Below, piece after piece: positions 43,872-52,686 of a DNA stretch of 64,000 nt. This stretch comes from [Clostridium] aminophilum DSM 10710 (GTDB lineage Bacteria; Bacillota; Clostridia; Lachnospirales; Lachnospiraceae): NCBI RefSeq assembly GCF_000711825.1, contig NZ_JONJ01000004.1:62001-126000 (forward strand), in the 5' to 3' direction. Every line of letters starts with the position of its first letter. The first letter of the stretch is position 1. The notes below the pieces were generated by a model. That model had not been told where the DNA came from. It worked only from the letters and a program-made list of their open reading frames with translations, and did not search any database. Position numbers and translations under genes: made by a program.

Positions 43872-43882
43872 GAAAAAACTCT

Positions 43883-43928
43883 CCGGGCGGCCGGCTGGAA
43901 TTTCAACCGCCGGCTGCCCGGTCTTTTT
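43883..43928 (+). terminator. trmB terminator
   Basis: CCGGGC-GGCCGGC pairs with GCCGGC-TGCCCGG (43883 to 43921), followed by TCTTTTT. Confidence 0.88.
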
Positions 43929-44027
43929 ATGGTTGCAGTTTTTCGCGTATTCAGGCCATTTTCCGGCAAAGATCCCATCCGAATTTGTCGCATTTGAGCA
44001 GAAAATTTATTTTTTTATAATTTATGC

Positions 44028-44056
44028 TTGACTTTTGTATCCCCCGGTATTAGAAT
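44028..44056 (+). promoter_or_regulatory. SigA promoter of tRNA-Lys
   Basis: TTGACT (44028-44033) and TAGAAT (44051-44056) with 17-base spacing, about 43 bases before the tRNA 5' end. Confidence 0.7.
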
Positions 44057-44098
44057 ACATCTTGTTCGCGAGAGCGAGCGGCAAACAACTTAAGAAAT

Positions 44099-44171
44099 GC
44101 GCTTTTAGCTCAGTTGGTAGAGCAGTAGACTCTTAATCTATTTGTCCAGGGTTCGAGTCCCTGAAGGCGCA
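44099..44171 (+). tRNA. tRNA-Lys(CTT)
   Basis: A 73-base cloverleaf with acceptor GCGCTTT/AAGGCGC (one G-U), D arm GCTCAGTTGGTAGAGC, anticodon arm TAGACTCTTAATCTA (anticodon CTT), T arm CAGGGTTCGAGTCCCTG and discriminator A. CCA is not encoded. Confidence 0.95.
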
Positions 44172-44227
44172 CGAAAGTACCGATTTTGAGGACGTAAGAG
44201 CCCCGGGGTCGGTGCTTTATTTTTATC
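44172..44227 (+). terminator. tRNA-Lys terminator
   Basis: AAAGTACCGA pairs with TCGGTGCTTT (one G-U) around a loop that holds GAGCCCCGGGG, followed by TATTTTTAT. Confidence 0.75.
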
Positions 44228-44370
44228 TCGAAAATCTTTTAATCCTATCGGTTTCATAGTTTTCCTGTTTTCCCGGTATTCTTCTCCTCTTCTTTTGTCC
44301 GTCTCTCCGTTTTTGCAAAATTGCTCCGAATTTTAACCAAACTTTCTCCGTTGTTTCTATGTTCCGCGCA

Positions 44371-44399
44371 TTGCCCTTCACGATTTTTTCAGATATATT
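44371..44399 (+). promoter_or_regulatory. SigA promoter of the Na/Pi cotransporter gene
   Basis: TTGCCC (44371-44376) and TATATT (44394-44399) with 17-base spacing, 54 bases before the start codon. Confidence 0.5.
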
Positions 44400-44452
44400 A
44401 AATAAGGTTACAAACGAATGAGTTTATGAAAAAAGGGGAACAATAAAGAACA

Positions 44453-46246
44453 ATGACTTCTATCGAATTACTCCAGCTGGTCGGTGGCCTCATCGGCGGT
44501 CTGGCGCTCTTCCTCTACGGAATGAGCATCATGAGCGCGGGTCTTCAACAGGCTTCCGGCGGACGTCTCGAAACACTCCTCGCAAAGATCACGAAAAACA
44601 AAATCATCGCCTACCTGTTCGGTATCGGCGTGACCGCACTGGTTCAGTCATCTTCCGCCTCCACCGTCATGGTTGTCGGTCTGGTAAACTCCGGCATCAT
44701 GTCCCTGCATCAGGCAGTCAATGTCATCCTCGGTGCAAACCTCGGAACGACGTTCACGGCATGGCTCCTCAGCTTAAATGCCATCAGCAGTGACAACCTG
44801 CTCATGAATATGCTGAAGCCGGCCACATTTACCCCGTTTCTGGCCATCACCGGAATCGGACTCCTGATGTTCGGCAAAACCGACCGTCAGAAAAATATCT
44901 CATCCATCCTTCTGGGCTTTTCGGTGCTGATGTTCGGTATGCAGAACATGTCCAATGCCGTTGCCCCGCTCAAGGACTCCGAATCTTTTGTCGAGATTCT
45001 GATGAGCTTCAGCAATCCGGTCATCGGATTTCTGGTCGGTCTGCTGTTCACCATGGTGATTCAGAGCTCCGCCGGAACCATCGGTGTTCTGCAGGCGCTC
45101 TCACTTTCCGTCCACGTCACCTACGCGATCGCACTTCCGGTCGTTATCGGCGCCGAGGTCGGAACCTGTATCACCGCCATCCTCTCTTCCCTCGGAGCGG
45201 GGAAGAACGGTAAGCGCACCGCTCTGATGCATCTGTACTTCAATATAATCAAGGCATCCAGTGCCATGATCATCTTCTACAGCCTGAACGCGGTATTCCA
45301 TTTCAGTTTCCTCTCCTCTGCGGCGGGAATGGTGGGAATCGCCGGAATCCACACACTGGTAAACCTGATCGGAACCCCGATCATGCTTCCGTTCTCCGGC
45401 ATTCTCGCAAAGCTTGCGCTTCTGACCATTCCGATCGACGCGAAGGAAAAAGAAATCCGCGAATCCGAGCAGGCACTGGCAATCCTGGACGACCGCTTCC
45501 TCCCCAACCCGGCTTTTGCGCTGGAGCAGGCGAGAGTTTCCGCCCGTGAGATGGCCGGCTACGCAAAAGAAAGTATGATCGCCGCCATTTCCCTGATTTT
45601 CGATTTTGACCAGGAGACGGCAGACAAAGTGGCTATGCTGGAAGACCGCGTCGACCATTATGACGACGCACTGGCAACCTATCTGGTCAAAATCAACGGA
45701 AGCCAGCTCTCCAGCAGAGACAATCAGGATCTCTCCGTTCTTCTTCACACGATCGGCGATCTGGAGAGAATCAGCGATCACGCGCTGAACGTGCAGGAAA
45801 TCGCAATCCGGATGCATGAAGGCAAGAGGGAATTCTCTTCCGCGGCTTCCGATGAGCTTCTGACCTACTGTGACGCCGTCCTCGAGATCGTCAATACTTC
45901 CGTGGACGCCTTTATCACCGGCAACCGGAATCTTGCGCGCAGCGTCGAGCCCCTCGAGGAAGTCATCGACGCCCTCACCATTGAGATCCGTCAGCGCCAC
46001 GTCAACCGTCTGAAGACCGGTGAGTGCACCGTCGATCTCGGCATCGATCTCTCGGATCTCGCGACCGATCTGGAGCGTGTCGGCGATCACTGCAGCAACA
46101 TCGGCATCGATCTTCTGCTGGATGACACGAATGAGTTTGATACCCATGAGTATCTCGAGATGGTCAAGAAAGAAGAAGGTCCGGAATTCGAGCTTCTCGT
46201 CAAGAAGTTCAGTGACCGGTATGCACTTCCGAAAAACGAACACTGA
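44453..46246 (+). CDS. Na/Pi cotransporter family protein with PhoU-like domain
   Basis: A 597-residue membrane protein. The N-terminal 320 residues hold two inverted Na/Pi cotransporter repeats with the QSSSA motifs (ALVQSSSASTVM and VIQSSAGTIGVLQ) and GANLGTTFTAWL. The C-terminal 230 residues form a PhoU-like helical domain (GDLERISDHALNVQEIA and DLERVGDHCSNIGIDL with the metal-binding E-x3-D-H pattern). It imports or exports phosphate in exchange with Na+. The ribosome binding site AAGGGG is rather far from the ATG. It stands alone with its own promoter and terminator. Confidence 0.93.
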   Translation: MTSIELLQLVGGLIGGLALFLYGMSIMSAGLQQASGGRLETLLAKITKNKIIAYLFGIGVTALVQSSSASTVMVVGLVNSGIMSLHQAVNVILGANLGTTFTAWLLSLNAISSDNLLMNMLKPATFTPFLAITGIGLLMFGKTDRQKNISSILLGFSVLMFGMQNMSNAVAPLKDSESFVEILMSFSNPVIGFLVGLLFTMVIQSSAGTIGVLQALSLSVHVTYAIALPVVIGAEVGTCITAILSSLGAGKNGKRTALMHLYFNIIKASSAMIIFYSLNAVFHFSFLSSAAGMVGIAGIHTLVNLIGTPIMLPFSGILAKLALLTIPIDAKEKEIRESEQALAILDDRFLPNPAFALEQARVSAREMAGYAKESMIAAISLIFDFDQETADKVAMLEDRVDHYDDALATYLVKINGSQLSSRDNQDLSVLLHTIGDLERISDHALNVQEIAIRMHEGKREFSSAASDELLTYCDAVLEIVNTSVDAFITGNRNLARSVEPLEEVIDALTIEIRQRHVNRLKTGECTVDLGIDLSDLATDLERVGDHCSNIGIDLLLDDTNEFDTHEYLEMVKKEEGPEFELLVKKFSDRYALPKNEH

Positions 46247-46273
46247 CGTTTTTCTTCTCACATAACACAGAAC

Positions 46274-46323
46274 AAAGTCCGCGACTTCCCTTCCTTATCT
46301 GCGGGGGAGTTCGCGGACTTTTC
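46274..46323 (+). terminator. Terminator of the Na/Pi cotransporter gene
   Basis: AAAGTCCGCGA (46274-46284) pairs with TCGCGGACTTT (46311-46321) with an inner ACTTCCC/GGGGAGT stem. Confidence 0.85.
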
Positions 46324-46338
46324 GCACCGCCGACGGTT

Positions 46339-46386
46339 ACCGCAAGGTGACATTTTCCACTCAGCGGCATGCGCATCCCCGCAGAG
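46339..46386 (+). repeat. 48-bp dispersed repeat, copy 2
   Basis: Same length as 25692-25739. ACCGCAAGGTGA and GCGGCATGCGCATCC are identical in both, the middle 12 bases differ. Confidence 0.75.
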
Positions 46387-46395
46387 TAATATTAC

Positions 46396-46436
46396 AAATA
46401 CCGCAGCTCCGCCTGATGAGCGGATCTGCGGTATTT
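46396..46436. terminator. Bidirectional terminator at the end of the his operon
   Basis: AAATACCGCAGCTCCGC (46396-46412) pairs with GCGGATCTGCGGTATTT (46420-46436) with one mismatch. It follows the hisJ stop codon on the minus strand. Confidence 0.8.
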
Positions 46437-46442
46437 TTCTGC

Positions 46443-47306
46443 TTATTCGTCTAACGCCACTTCTTTCCAGGAAAGTCCCTCTCCTTCACGGACCAGAATA
46501 TTGGTGTGCGTAAAACCACACGCCTTTGCCGCTTCCTGCGCCTCCCGGAAACCGCCGGAAAGCAGTTCTCTCCTGTGCGCGTCGGAACTGATGACAATCC
46601 TTCCGCCGAATTCGTGAAGTTTCTTCAAAAGATAACGCGACGGATACGGTTCTTTTTTTCTCCCTCTCGCAAACGCTCCCATATTGATCTCAAACGGGAT
46701 ACCGGTCTCGGTCAGCGCCCGCATGACCTCCAGCGCCGGATCCAGATACGCTTTCGACGTCTCATCCAGCACGCGGAGGGTGTCATTAAAGCGTGTAATC
46801 AGGTCAAAATGCCCGATAAACGTGCACTCGGTATTTTCGACCACCTTCGACTCCAGGTCGTAATACGCGCGGCTGAGCGCGTAATAATCGCCATGAAAAT
46901 ATTCCTCCGCAAGAAATCGGAATTCGCTCTCCGTATTGTCGACCGCGACATAGCGGTCTCCGACATGAAGATAGTGTGTCGATCCGATCCGGTATTCCGC
47001 TTTTCCTGCCGCATCGACCTCTCCCAGATGAATCCGGCCTCCCGCCGGATCCTCCGCGCCAAGGTTCTCCGCCTCCACGCCGCCGATCACATCGATCCGG
47101 CCGCGGTACACTTCCCGGAGCCGGGCGATCTCCGCCAGATATCCGGCGGTATCCAGCCGGTATTCCGGATCAAACCATGTGTCCGCATGGCTCGACATGC
47201 CGATCCGTTCAAATCCGAGCCGGATTGCCTCCTGCACCATTTCCTCTGCGGTATTCTCCCCGTCACAGAAAGTGCAGTGCGTATGATAATTATCCAAAAG
47301 CTGCAT
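46443..47306 (-). CDS. hisJ: Histidinol-phosphatase, PHP family
   Basis: A 287-residue PHP-domain phosphatase (HisJ/HisK type) that converts histidinol phosphate to histidinol. Metal-binding motifs are NYHTHCTFCDG, MSSHADTW, GVEAE, IGSTHYL, FIGHFDLI and ISSDAHRRE. Firmicutes use this enzyme because their HisB lacks the phosphatase domain, and hisB here is indeed the short form. It is the last gene of the his operon, 129 bases after hisI. GAGGACGGACAG precedes the start. Confidence 0.92.
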   Translation of the reverse strand: MQLLDNYHTHCTFCDGENTAEEMVQEAIRLGFERIGMSSHADTWFDPEYRLDTAGYLAEIARLREVYRGRIDVIGGVEAENLGAEDPAGGRIHLGEVDAAGKAEYRIGSTHYLHVGDRYVAVDNTESEFRFLAEEYFHGDYYALSRAYYDLESKVVENTECTFIGHFDLITRFNDTLRVLDETSKAYLDPALEVMRALTETGIPFEINMGAFARGRKKEPYPSRYLLKKLHEFGGRIVISSDAHRRELLSGGFREAQEAAKACGFTHTNILVREGEGLSWKEVALDE

Positions 47307-47435
47307 CTGTCCGTCCTCTTTGTACGTTCTCTTTCCGTATTTCCGTCATTTCAATTCCGAAAGGTTTCGACCTTTCTCTTCTCCGGAACCGTTCTCCGCC
47401 GGCTTTCGCCGCATTTTAGAGTCTCCGGCCCCGGA

Positions 47436-47840
47436 TCACTCCGCCGCAAATTCCACATGAAGATCCGTGTCAAAGCAGGAATCCGTGCCTCTGTGGCAGG
47501 CCGGCCCGTCCTTTTTTACCCGGACGAGGATCGCGTCCGCATCACAGTCCGCCTCCATGGATACAATGTGCTGAAAATGTCCGCTGGTCTCTCCCTTCAG
47601 CCACAGTTCCTGCCGTGATCGGGACCAGAAACAGGTGACGCCCCTGGAAAGAGTGATCTCCAGAGACGTTCGGTTCATGTAGGCCACGGTCAGCACGCGT
47701 CCGGTTTGCGCATCCTGAACAACACACGGGACCAGCCCGTTTTCGTCAAACCGGATCCGGTCAATCTCAAAACTTCCCGTCCGGATTCCGGGTTTTCCCG
47801 CCCGATCCGCGGCTGCATAGATCTCTTCTTCTGTCATCAT
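47436..47840 (-). CDS. hisI: Phosphoribosyl-AMP cyclohydrolase
   Basis: A 134-residue cyclohydrolase for the third step of histidine synthesis. Visible blocks are VVQDAQTGRVLTVAYMN, FWSRSRQELWLKGETSG and the metal-binding CDADAILVRV with GPACHRGTDSCF. It has only the HisI domain; the HisE pyrophosphatase domain often fused to it is absent. AAGGAGAAAAACCG precedes the start. The 194-base gap to hisF is occupied by tandem repeats. Confidence 0.93.
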   Translation of the reverse strand: MMTEEEIYAAADRAGKPGIRTGSFEIDRIRFDENGLVPCVVQDAQTGRVLTVAYMNRTSLEITLSRGVTCFWSRSRQELWLKGETSGHFQHIVSMEADCDADAILVRVKKDGPACHRGTDSCFDTDLHVEFAAE

Positions 47841-47897
47841 CGGTTTTTCTCCTTCTTGGATCAGCGTTTCCGCTCTCTCCGTTACCGTCTTCTCCGC

Positions 47898-48041
47898 GGA
47901 TTCCGGCCGTTTCCGTTCGCAGTTTCACCGGAATCCTGTTTCGGCTGCTTTCCGGTCGCAGGTTCATCGGAATCCTGTTTCCGGCCGTTTCCGGTCACAG
48001 GTTCATCGGAATCCTGTTTCCGGCTGCTTTCCGGTCACAGG
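47898..48041. repeat. 39-40-bp tandem repeat between hisF and hisI
   Basis: Units at 47930-47968, 47969-48007 and 48008-48041 (partial), with a more diverged unit at 47898-47929. The pattern is GGAATCCTGTTTCCGGCYG followed by TTTCCGGTCACAGGTTCATC. The last unit runs into the hisF stop codon (TCA at 48035-48037), so the stop region CTGTGACCGG is part of the repeated unit. Confidence 0.88.
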
Positions 48042-48793
48042 CGGACCGGGATGTTTTCCTCGCGAAGCCGCTTTTTCAGATCCGTAATCGACACCTCTCC
48101 GAAGTGAAAAATGCTCGCGGCAAGCCCTGCGGATAAATTCGGGATCCGGCGGAAGAGCTCCACAAAATCTTCGATGCTTCCCGCGCCGCCGGATGCAATG
48201 ACCGGCACCGGCACCATCCGGTTGACCTGCTCGAGAATTTCCAGATCAAATCCTTTCTTCACGCCGTCGGTATCCATCGAATTCAGCACCACCTCACCCG
48301 CGCCGTGCTCCACGCCCCAGCGGATCCAGTTCAGCGCATCCAGGCCCGTGTCAATGCGGCCGCCGTTGCGGAACACGTGAAATGCCCCGTCCACCCGCTT
48401 GACATCGACCGACAGCACCACACACTGGTTGCCGTATTTTTCCGCCGCCTTCGAGATCAGATTCGGATTCCGGATCGCGCCGGAGTTCACGGACACCTTG
48501 TCCGCGCCGCATTTCAGCACACGGTCAAAATCCTCAACGGAATTGATCCCGCCGCCGACCGTCAGCGGAATAAAGATGCTCTCTGCCACCCGGGTCAGAA
48601 CATTTGTAAACAGCCTTCTCCCTTCCGCAGAAGCGGCAATGTCGTAAAACACCAGCTCATCCGCACCGGCCTTTGAATACATGGCCGCCATTTCCACCGG
48701 ATCGGCCACATCCTGAAGTCCCTCAAAGTTTACACCTTTCACCACTCTTCCGTGCTTCACATCCAGGCATGGAATAATTCTCTTCGTTATCAT
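48035..48793 (-). CDS. hisF: Imidazole glycerol phosphate synthase, cyclase subunit
   Basis: A 252-residue TIM barrel, the normal length. It cyclises PRFAR with ammonia from HisH to IGP and AICAR. The two catalytic aspartates are in IIPCLDVKHGRVVKG and VLSVDVKR. Phosphate loops ADKVSVNSGA and ASGGAGSIEDF are present. The start at 48793 (MITKRIIPC) fits all homologues; the in-frame extension to 48859 has no support. It forms a complex with the hisH product. Confidence 0.96.
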   Translation of the reverse strand: MITKRIIPCLDVKHGRVVKGVNFEGLQDVADPVEMAAMYSKAGADELVFYDIAASAEGRRLFTNVLTRVAESIFIPLTVGGGINSVEDFDRVLKCGADKVSVNSGAIRNPNLISKAAEKYGNQCVVLSVDVKRVDGAFHVFRNGGRIDTGLDALNWIRWGVEHGAGEVVLNSMDTDGVKKGFDLEILEQVNRMVPVPVIASGGAGSIEDFVELFRRIPNLSAGLAASIFHFGEVSITDLKKRLREENIPVRL

Positions 48794-48874
48794 TGCACAT
48801 TTTCTCCCGATGGTGCTCTCCTGCCTGTCCGCAGGAGGATTTTCTTCCTCTTCCGTCATCCGCCTTTATGGCTG

Positions 48875-49588
48875 TTACGTCATAGCGATCGCCTTATCCA
48901 GCCGGATATCCCCGGTATACATGGCCTTTCCGATGATGGCGCCCCAGACATTCATTTGCGCCAGGGCTTCGATATTCTCATAATTCGAGATTCCGCCCGA
49001 CGCCGTGATCCTGAGTTCGCTGATCTCCGTTAGCGTCCGATAGAGTTCAAGGTTGGTCCCCCGCATCGCCCCGTCACGGGAAATGTCGGTCACAATGGCA
49101 TGCTCTGCTCCGATGTCTTCCAGATGCTTTATGAAATCGATCATATCAACATCCAGCACCTGCGTCCATCCTCTGACAGCCACCTTTCCGTCTTTCGCGT
49201 CGACGCCGACCTCGATCCGGTCTCCGCCGTATCTCCTCACGGCCTCCCGGAGAAAGTCATCGTCCTCGACCGCCTTCGTGCCGAGAATGACACGTTTTAC
49301 GCCGGCGGAAAGATATTTTTCGATCGTTTCCATATCACGGATTCCGCCGCCGATCTCCACCTCCATACCGGTGGCAGCGCAGATCGCGCGAACCGCATCA
49401 TAATTGGAAGTCTGTCCGTCTCTTGCCCCTTCCAGATCCACCACATGAAGCATCCGCGCCCCCTGTGATGCGATATCGCAGGCCACCGCGGCCGGATCGT
49501 CGGAATAGACAGTCATCTTTTCGTAGTCGCCTTTGAGAAGGCGAACCACCTTCTTATCGTAAAGATCAATTGCAGGAATGATATACAT
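48875..49588 (-). CDS. hisA: ProFAR isomerase
   Basis: A 237-residue TIM barrel, homologous to HisF. It isomerises ProFAR to PRFAR. Catalytic aspartates lie in IIPAIDLYDKKVVRL and EVGVDAKDG. VEIGGGIRD and ASGGISNYENI are the phosphate-binding loops. CAGGAGAGTGCAGC precedes the start. It sits between hisH and hisF as in most bacteria. Confidence 0.96.
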   Translation of the reverse strand: MYIIPAIDLYDKKVVRLLKGDYEKMTVYSDDPAAVACDIASQGARMLHVVDLEGARDGQTSNYDAVRAICAATGMEVEIGGGIRDMETIEKYLSAGVKRVILGTKAVEDDDFLREAVRRYGGDRIEVGVDAKDGKVAVRGWTQVLDVDMIDFIKHLEDIGAEHAIVTDISRDGAMRGTNLELYRTLTEISELRITASGGISNYENIEALAQMNVWGAIIGKAMYTGDIRLDKAIAMT

Positions 49589-49663
49589 GCTGCACTCTCC
49601 TGTTCTGTGTTTTAAGCTGCGCCGCCGGCCCGCACCGGATGATAATATTCCGGCGCTTCCGGA

Positions 49664-50275
49664 TCAGATTTCGCAGAAAGCCTTCAGGATCTTCAGTCCG
49701 GCCTCCCCGCTCTTTTCCGGATGGAACTGGCAGCCGAAGACATTTCCGCGGCAGACAGCCGCGGTCAGCGGAATCCCGTGGTACTCCGTCATCGCCGCCA
49801 GACTCTTCTCGCAGTCAAATGCGGCATAGGAGTGAACAAAATATACGAATTCCCCTTCTTTCAGATCCCGGAATATCGGACATGAATTCCAGAAGGTCAG
49901 AGAATTCCATCCCATATGCGGCACGTCGCTTCCCTCCGGAAGAACCGGCTCAATGCTGCGCACCTCTCCGGAAATCAGGCCCAGACCTTCGTGCTCCCCG
50001 TATTCTGTCGACCGGTCGAACAGAAGCTGCATACCGAGACAGATCCCGAGAAGGGGTTTCCCTTCCTCCGCAATCTCCTTCACCACGTCAAACAGTCCGC
50101 TCTCGCGGAGTTTTTTCACTGCGTCACCGAAGGCGCCGACCCCCGGAAGAATCACATGATCCGCATTGCGGATCAATTCACGGTCACCGGTAACAACCGC
50201 TGCTTTTCCGATCAGGGCAAGAGAACTTTTCAGAGAGAACAGATTTCCCACCCCGTAATCAATAATCGCAACCAT
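49664..50275 (-). CDS. hisH: Imidazole glycerol phosphate synthase, glutaminase subunit
   Basis: A 203-residue class I glutamine amidotransferase. The nucleophile cysteine is in LLGICLGMQLLF and the His-Glu pair in FGCQFHPEKSG. IDYGVGNLFSLK at the N terminus and LPGVGAFGD are typical. It feeds ammonia to HisF. The start at 50275 lies one base after the hisG stop codon; the longer frame to 50320 would overlap hisG. Confidence 0.95.
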   Translation of the reverse strand: MVAIIDYGVGNLFSLKSSLALIGKAAVVTGDRELIRNADHVILPGVGAFGDAVKKLRESGLFDVVKEIAEEGKPLLGICLGMQLLFDRSTEYGEHEGLGLISGEVRSIEPVLPEGSDVPHMGWNSLTFWNSCPIFRDLKEGEFVYFVHSYAAFDCEKSLAAMTEYHGIPLTAAVCRGNVFGCQFHPEKSGEAGLKILKAFCEI

Positions 50276-50276
50276 A

Positions 50277-50930
50277 TTATGCCTTTCCTTCTGACTTTTC
50301 CGCTTCCTGTGCCGCCACATATTCCTCGAGCCCGTTCTTCATCCGCATGACCTCATCATACTTGAACTGGAAGCTGATCTTATTGCATACAAACCTTGCG
50401 CTGATCCCCAATACCGTCTCCAGAGGTGCCAGATGGTTTTCCCGAAGTGTGTTCCCGGTCTCCACGATATCTACGATCACATCGGAGAGCCCGAGGATCG
50501 GTGCGATCTCGATGGAGCCGTTCAGTTTGATGATATCGATATCCCGTCCGACCTTCTCATAGTAATCCGTCGCAATATTCGGAAATTTCGTCGCCACGCG
50601 CAGAGTCCGGAGACCGTCATCGTAGAAATCCGCCGGTCCCGCCACGCACATACGGCATTTTCCGATGCCGAGATCCACCAGCTCATAGATATCCGGCCGG
50701 TTCTCCAGGAGAATATCCCTTCCGCAGATGCCGACATCCGCGGCGCCTCTCTCCACATACACGCCCACATCCCACGGCTTCACCCAGAAGTAGCGAACGC
50801 CTTTCTCCGGATTCTCGAACACGAGTTTCCGGTTCTTTTCAAGGATCGCCGGGCATTCAAATCCGGCATTTGCCAGAATCTCATACGCCCGGTCTCCCAG
50901 TCTGCCCTTCGGCAATGCCACATTGATCAT
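50277..50930 (-). CDS. hisG: ATP phosphoribosyltransferase, short form
   Basis: A 217-residue short-form HisG, the first enzyme of histidine synthesis. It has VALPKGRLGDRAYEIL, VERGAADVGICGRDIL and the PRPP-binding EIAPILGLSDVIVDIVETGNTLREN. The regulatory C-terminal domain of long HisG is absent, so it needs HisZ, whose gene is directly upstream and overlaps by four bases (ATGA). Confidence 0.96.
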   Translation of the reverse strand: MINVALPKGRLGDRAYEILANAGFECPAILEKNRKLVFENPEKGVRYFWVKPWDVGVYVERGAADVGICGRDILLENRPDIYELVDLGIGKCRMCVAGPADFYDDGLRTLRVATKFPNIATDYYEKVGRDIDIIKLNGSIEIAPILGLSDVIVDIVETGNTLRENHLAPLETVLGISARFVCNKISFQFKYDEVMRMKNGLEEYVAAQEAEKSEGKA

Positions 50931-52006
50931 AATTTCGCGACCTCCGCTTCTGCCTCTTCCAGGCTCAGTTCATATTTTGCGCGCGGTTTCTGCTGCATGG
51001 CATCCCTCAGATTCTCCCGCACCGTGCGGACGGACAGCCCCTCCGCCGTGAGTCTTGCGCTGACCGATGCCATGCGGGCAATGGTGTCGCCCTCGCCGCT
51101 GTAGAAAATCAGATAATCGACGTCAAATTTTTTTCGATGTGAGATGTAGTTGTCGATCTCATCCATATACACGGCAAAACCGATCGCGCCGACATTTTTC
51201 CCCATATTCTGCGGAAGCCGGTCATAGCGGCCGCCGAACAGGATCTCATACGGAATCTCCGGCACAGCGCCCTGGAAAATGATCTTATTATAATAATCCA
51301 TGCTGTTCACCAGCGAAAAATCAAGATAAATGTTGTCGATCACGTCAAACGCCTTCAGCGTCTCCGCAACTTCTTCGAGGTGGCGGACCGTATCGCCGAT
51401 GATGTCATAGCGACGGATCGCATCGATTCCCTGCTCCATCGGAAGAAAGAGATCCATCATCTCCCGAAGCTGCTGCGCCGCGGCATCGGATATGCTGCCC
51501 TCCGCGCGGAGTTTCTCCAGTCCCGCTCCGTTTCTGGTGGAGAAGAGCCCGAGAACCTGATCTGCCGTCTTCTTCGGAAGCCGCATGGCCGTGAGAAATT
51601 TCTGCAGAAAACCGGCATCCGAAACCCGGAGGACATACCGTCCGGAGATCAGCGACAGCGATCTGGCGGCCAGCATCAGGATCTCCGCCTCACAGTAGGC
51701 GTCAATCTCCCCGACGCATTCCACGCCGACCTGCTGAATCTCCCGGTAATGGTGGTTCTTTGCGCGGTAGACATTTTCATTGTAATAGACCTTCTCTTCT
51801 CCACCGTTGTTGTTCTTCATGATAGAGAGCGTCACATCCGGCTTCAGCGCCAGCAGTGTGCCGTCCAGATCACTGAAGGTGATGATCTGACTGCTGGTCA
51901 GAAAATCACGGTAATCGGAGTAAAGGTCATACGGTTCAAACTTGGACATTTTGAATTTACGATATCCGTAGGCCCGGTAAAGATCATTAAATTTCTGGCT
52001 GTTCAT
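50927..52006 (-). CDS. hisZ: ATP phosphoribosyltransferase regulatory subunit
   Basis: A 359-residue HisRS paralogue. It keeps class II synthetase traces (ITFSDLDGTLLALKPDVTLSI, YYNENVYRAKN, GRYDRLPQNMGKNVGAIGFAVYMDEI) but lacks the anticodon-binding domain, which marks it as HisZ rather than HisS. It forms a hetero-octamer with short HisG and gives feedback sensitivity. It starts three bases after hisB. Confidence 0.93.
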   Translation of the reverse strand: MNSQKFNDLYRAYGYRKFKMSKFEPYDLYSDYRDFLTSSQIITFSDLDGTLLALKPDVTLSIMKNNNGGEEKVYYNENVYRAKNHHYREIQQVGVECVGEIDAYCEAEILMLAARSLSLISGRYVLRVSDAGFLQKFLTAMRLPKKTADQVLGLFSTRNGAGLEKLRAEGSISDAAAQQLREMMDLFLPMEQGIDAIRRYDIIGDTVRHLEEVAETLKAFDVIDNIYLDFSLVNSMDYYNKIIFQGAVPEIPYEILFGGRYDRLPQNMGKNVGAIGFAVYMDEIDNYISHRKKFDVDYLIFYSGEGDTIARMASVSARLTAEGLSVRTVRENLRDAMQQKPRAKYELSLEEAEAEVAKL

Positions 52007-52009
52007 GGT

Positions 52010-52600
52010 TTACAATACACCTTTCGTGGACGGAACCGCAGTGCGGAACCTCTGGTCAATGGAGACGGCCTCGCGCATCGCGCGTCCGAGCGCTTTAAAG
52101 CATCCCTCCGCAATATGATGCGAGTTGCTTCCCGCGATTCTCCTGACATGAAGCGTAATCCCCGCATTGACCGCAAATGCCCGTAGAAACTCCTCCACCA
52201 GCTCTGTATCAAAAGTGCCGATCTTCTCGGACGGAAAATCCAGCACCGGATAGCACCCTCCGCGGCCGGAAATATCGACTGCACAGAGAATCAGGCTCTC
52301 ATCCATCGGCAGTGTCAGCGACGCATAGCGCCGGATTCCCCGCTTATCGCCCAGCGCCTCTGCGACCGCGCATCCCATCGCAATCCCGATATCCTCGGTG
52401 CTGTGATGATCATCGACCCAGGTATCGCCCTTGCAGGACAGCTTCATCCATATTCCGGAGTGTCTCGAAAAAAGGGTGAGCATGTGATCCAGAAATCCAA
52501 CGCCCGTCGCGATCTCCGACGCCGCGCCGTCTCCGTCCAGATCCATTTTCAGAACGATATCCGTTTCCGCCGTAGTACGGTGTAATTCTGTCTTTCTCAT
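52010..52600 (-). CDS. hisB: Imidazoleglycerol-phosphate dehydratase
   Basis: A 196-residue single-function HisB. It dehydrates IGP to imidazole acetol phosphate. Mn-binding histidine clusters are in [43 protein letters not shown]. No HAD phosphatase domain is present, in line with hisJ at the end of the operon. GAGAGGACATAT precedes the start. Confidence 0.96.
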   Translation of the reverse strand: MRKTELHRTTAETDIVLKMDLDGDGAASEIATGVGFLDHMLTLFSRHSGIWMKLSCKGDTWVDDHHSTEDIGIAMGCAVAEALGDKRGIRRYASLTLPMDESLILCAVDISGRGGCYPVLDFPSEKIGTFDTELVEEFLRAFAVNAGITLHVRRIAGSNSHHIAEGCFKALGRAMREAVSIDQRFRTAVPSTKGVL

Positions 52601-52686
52601 ATATGTCCTCTCATTATGTCATGTGATGCATCCGGCTACCAAAACTTTCCGAAAACGATCGGCGCTTTCGGAATCTCTGCGCCGTA

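Noticed and set aside
47706-48107. A plus-strand frame encoding 13-residue repeats across the hisF-hisI gap.
   Set aside because: It is the translation of the 39-bp tandem repeat and overlaps hisI and hisF on the other strand.
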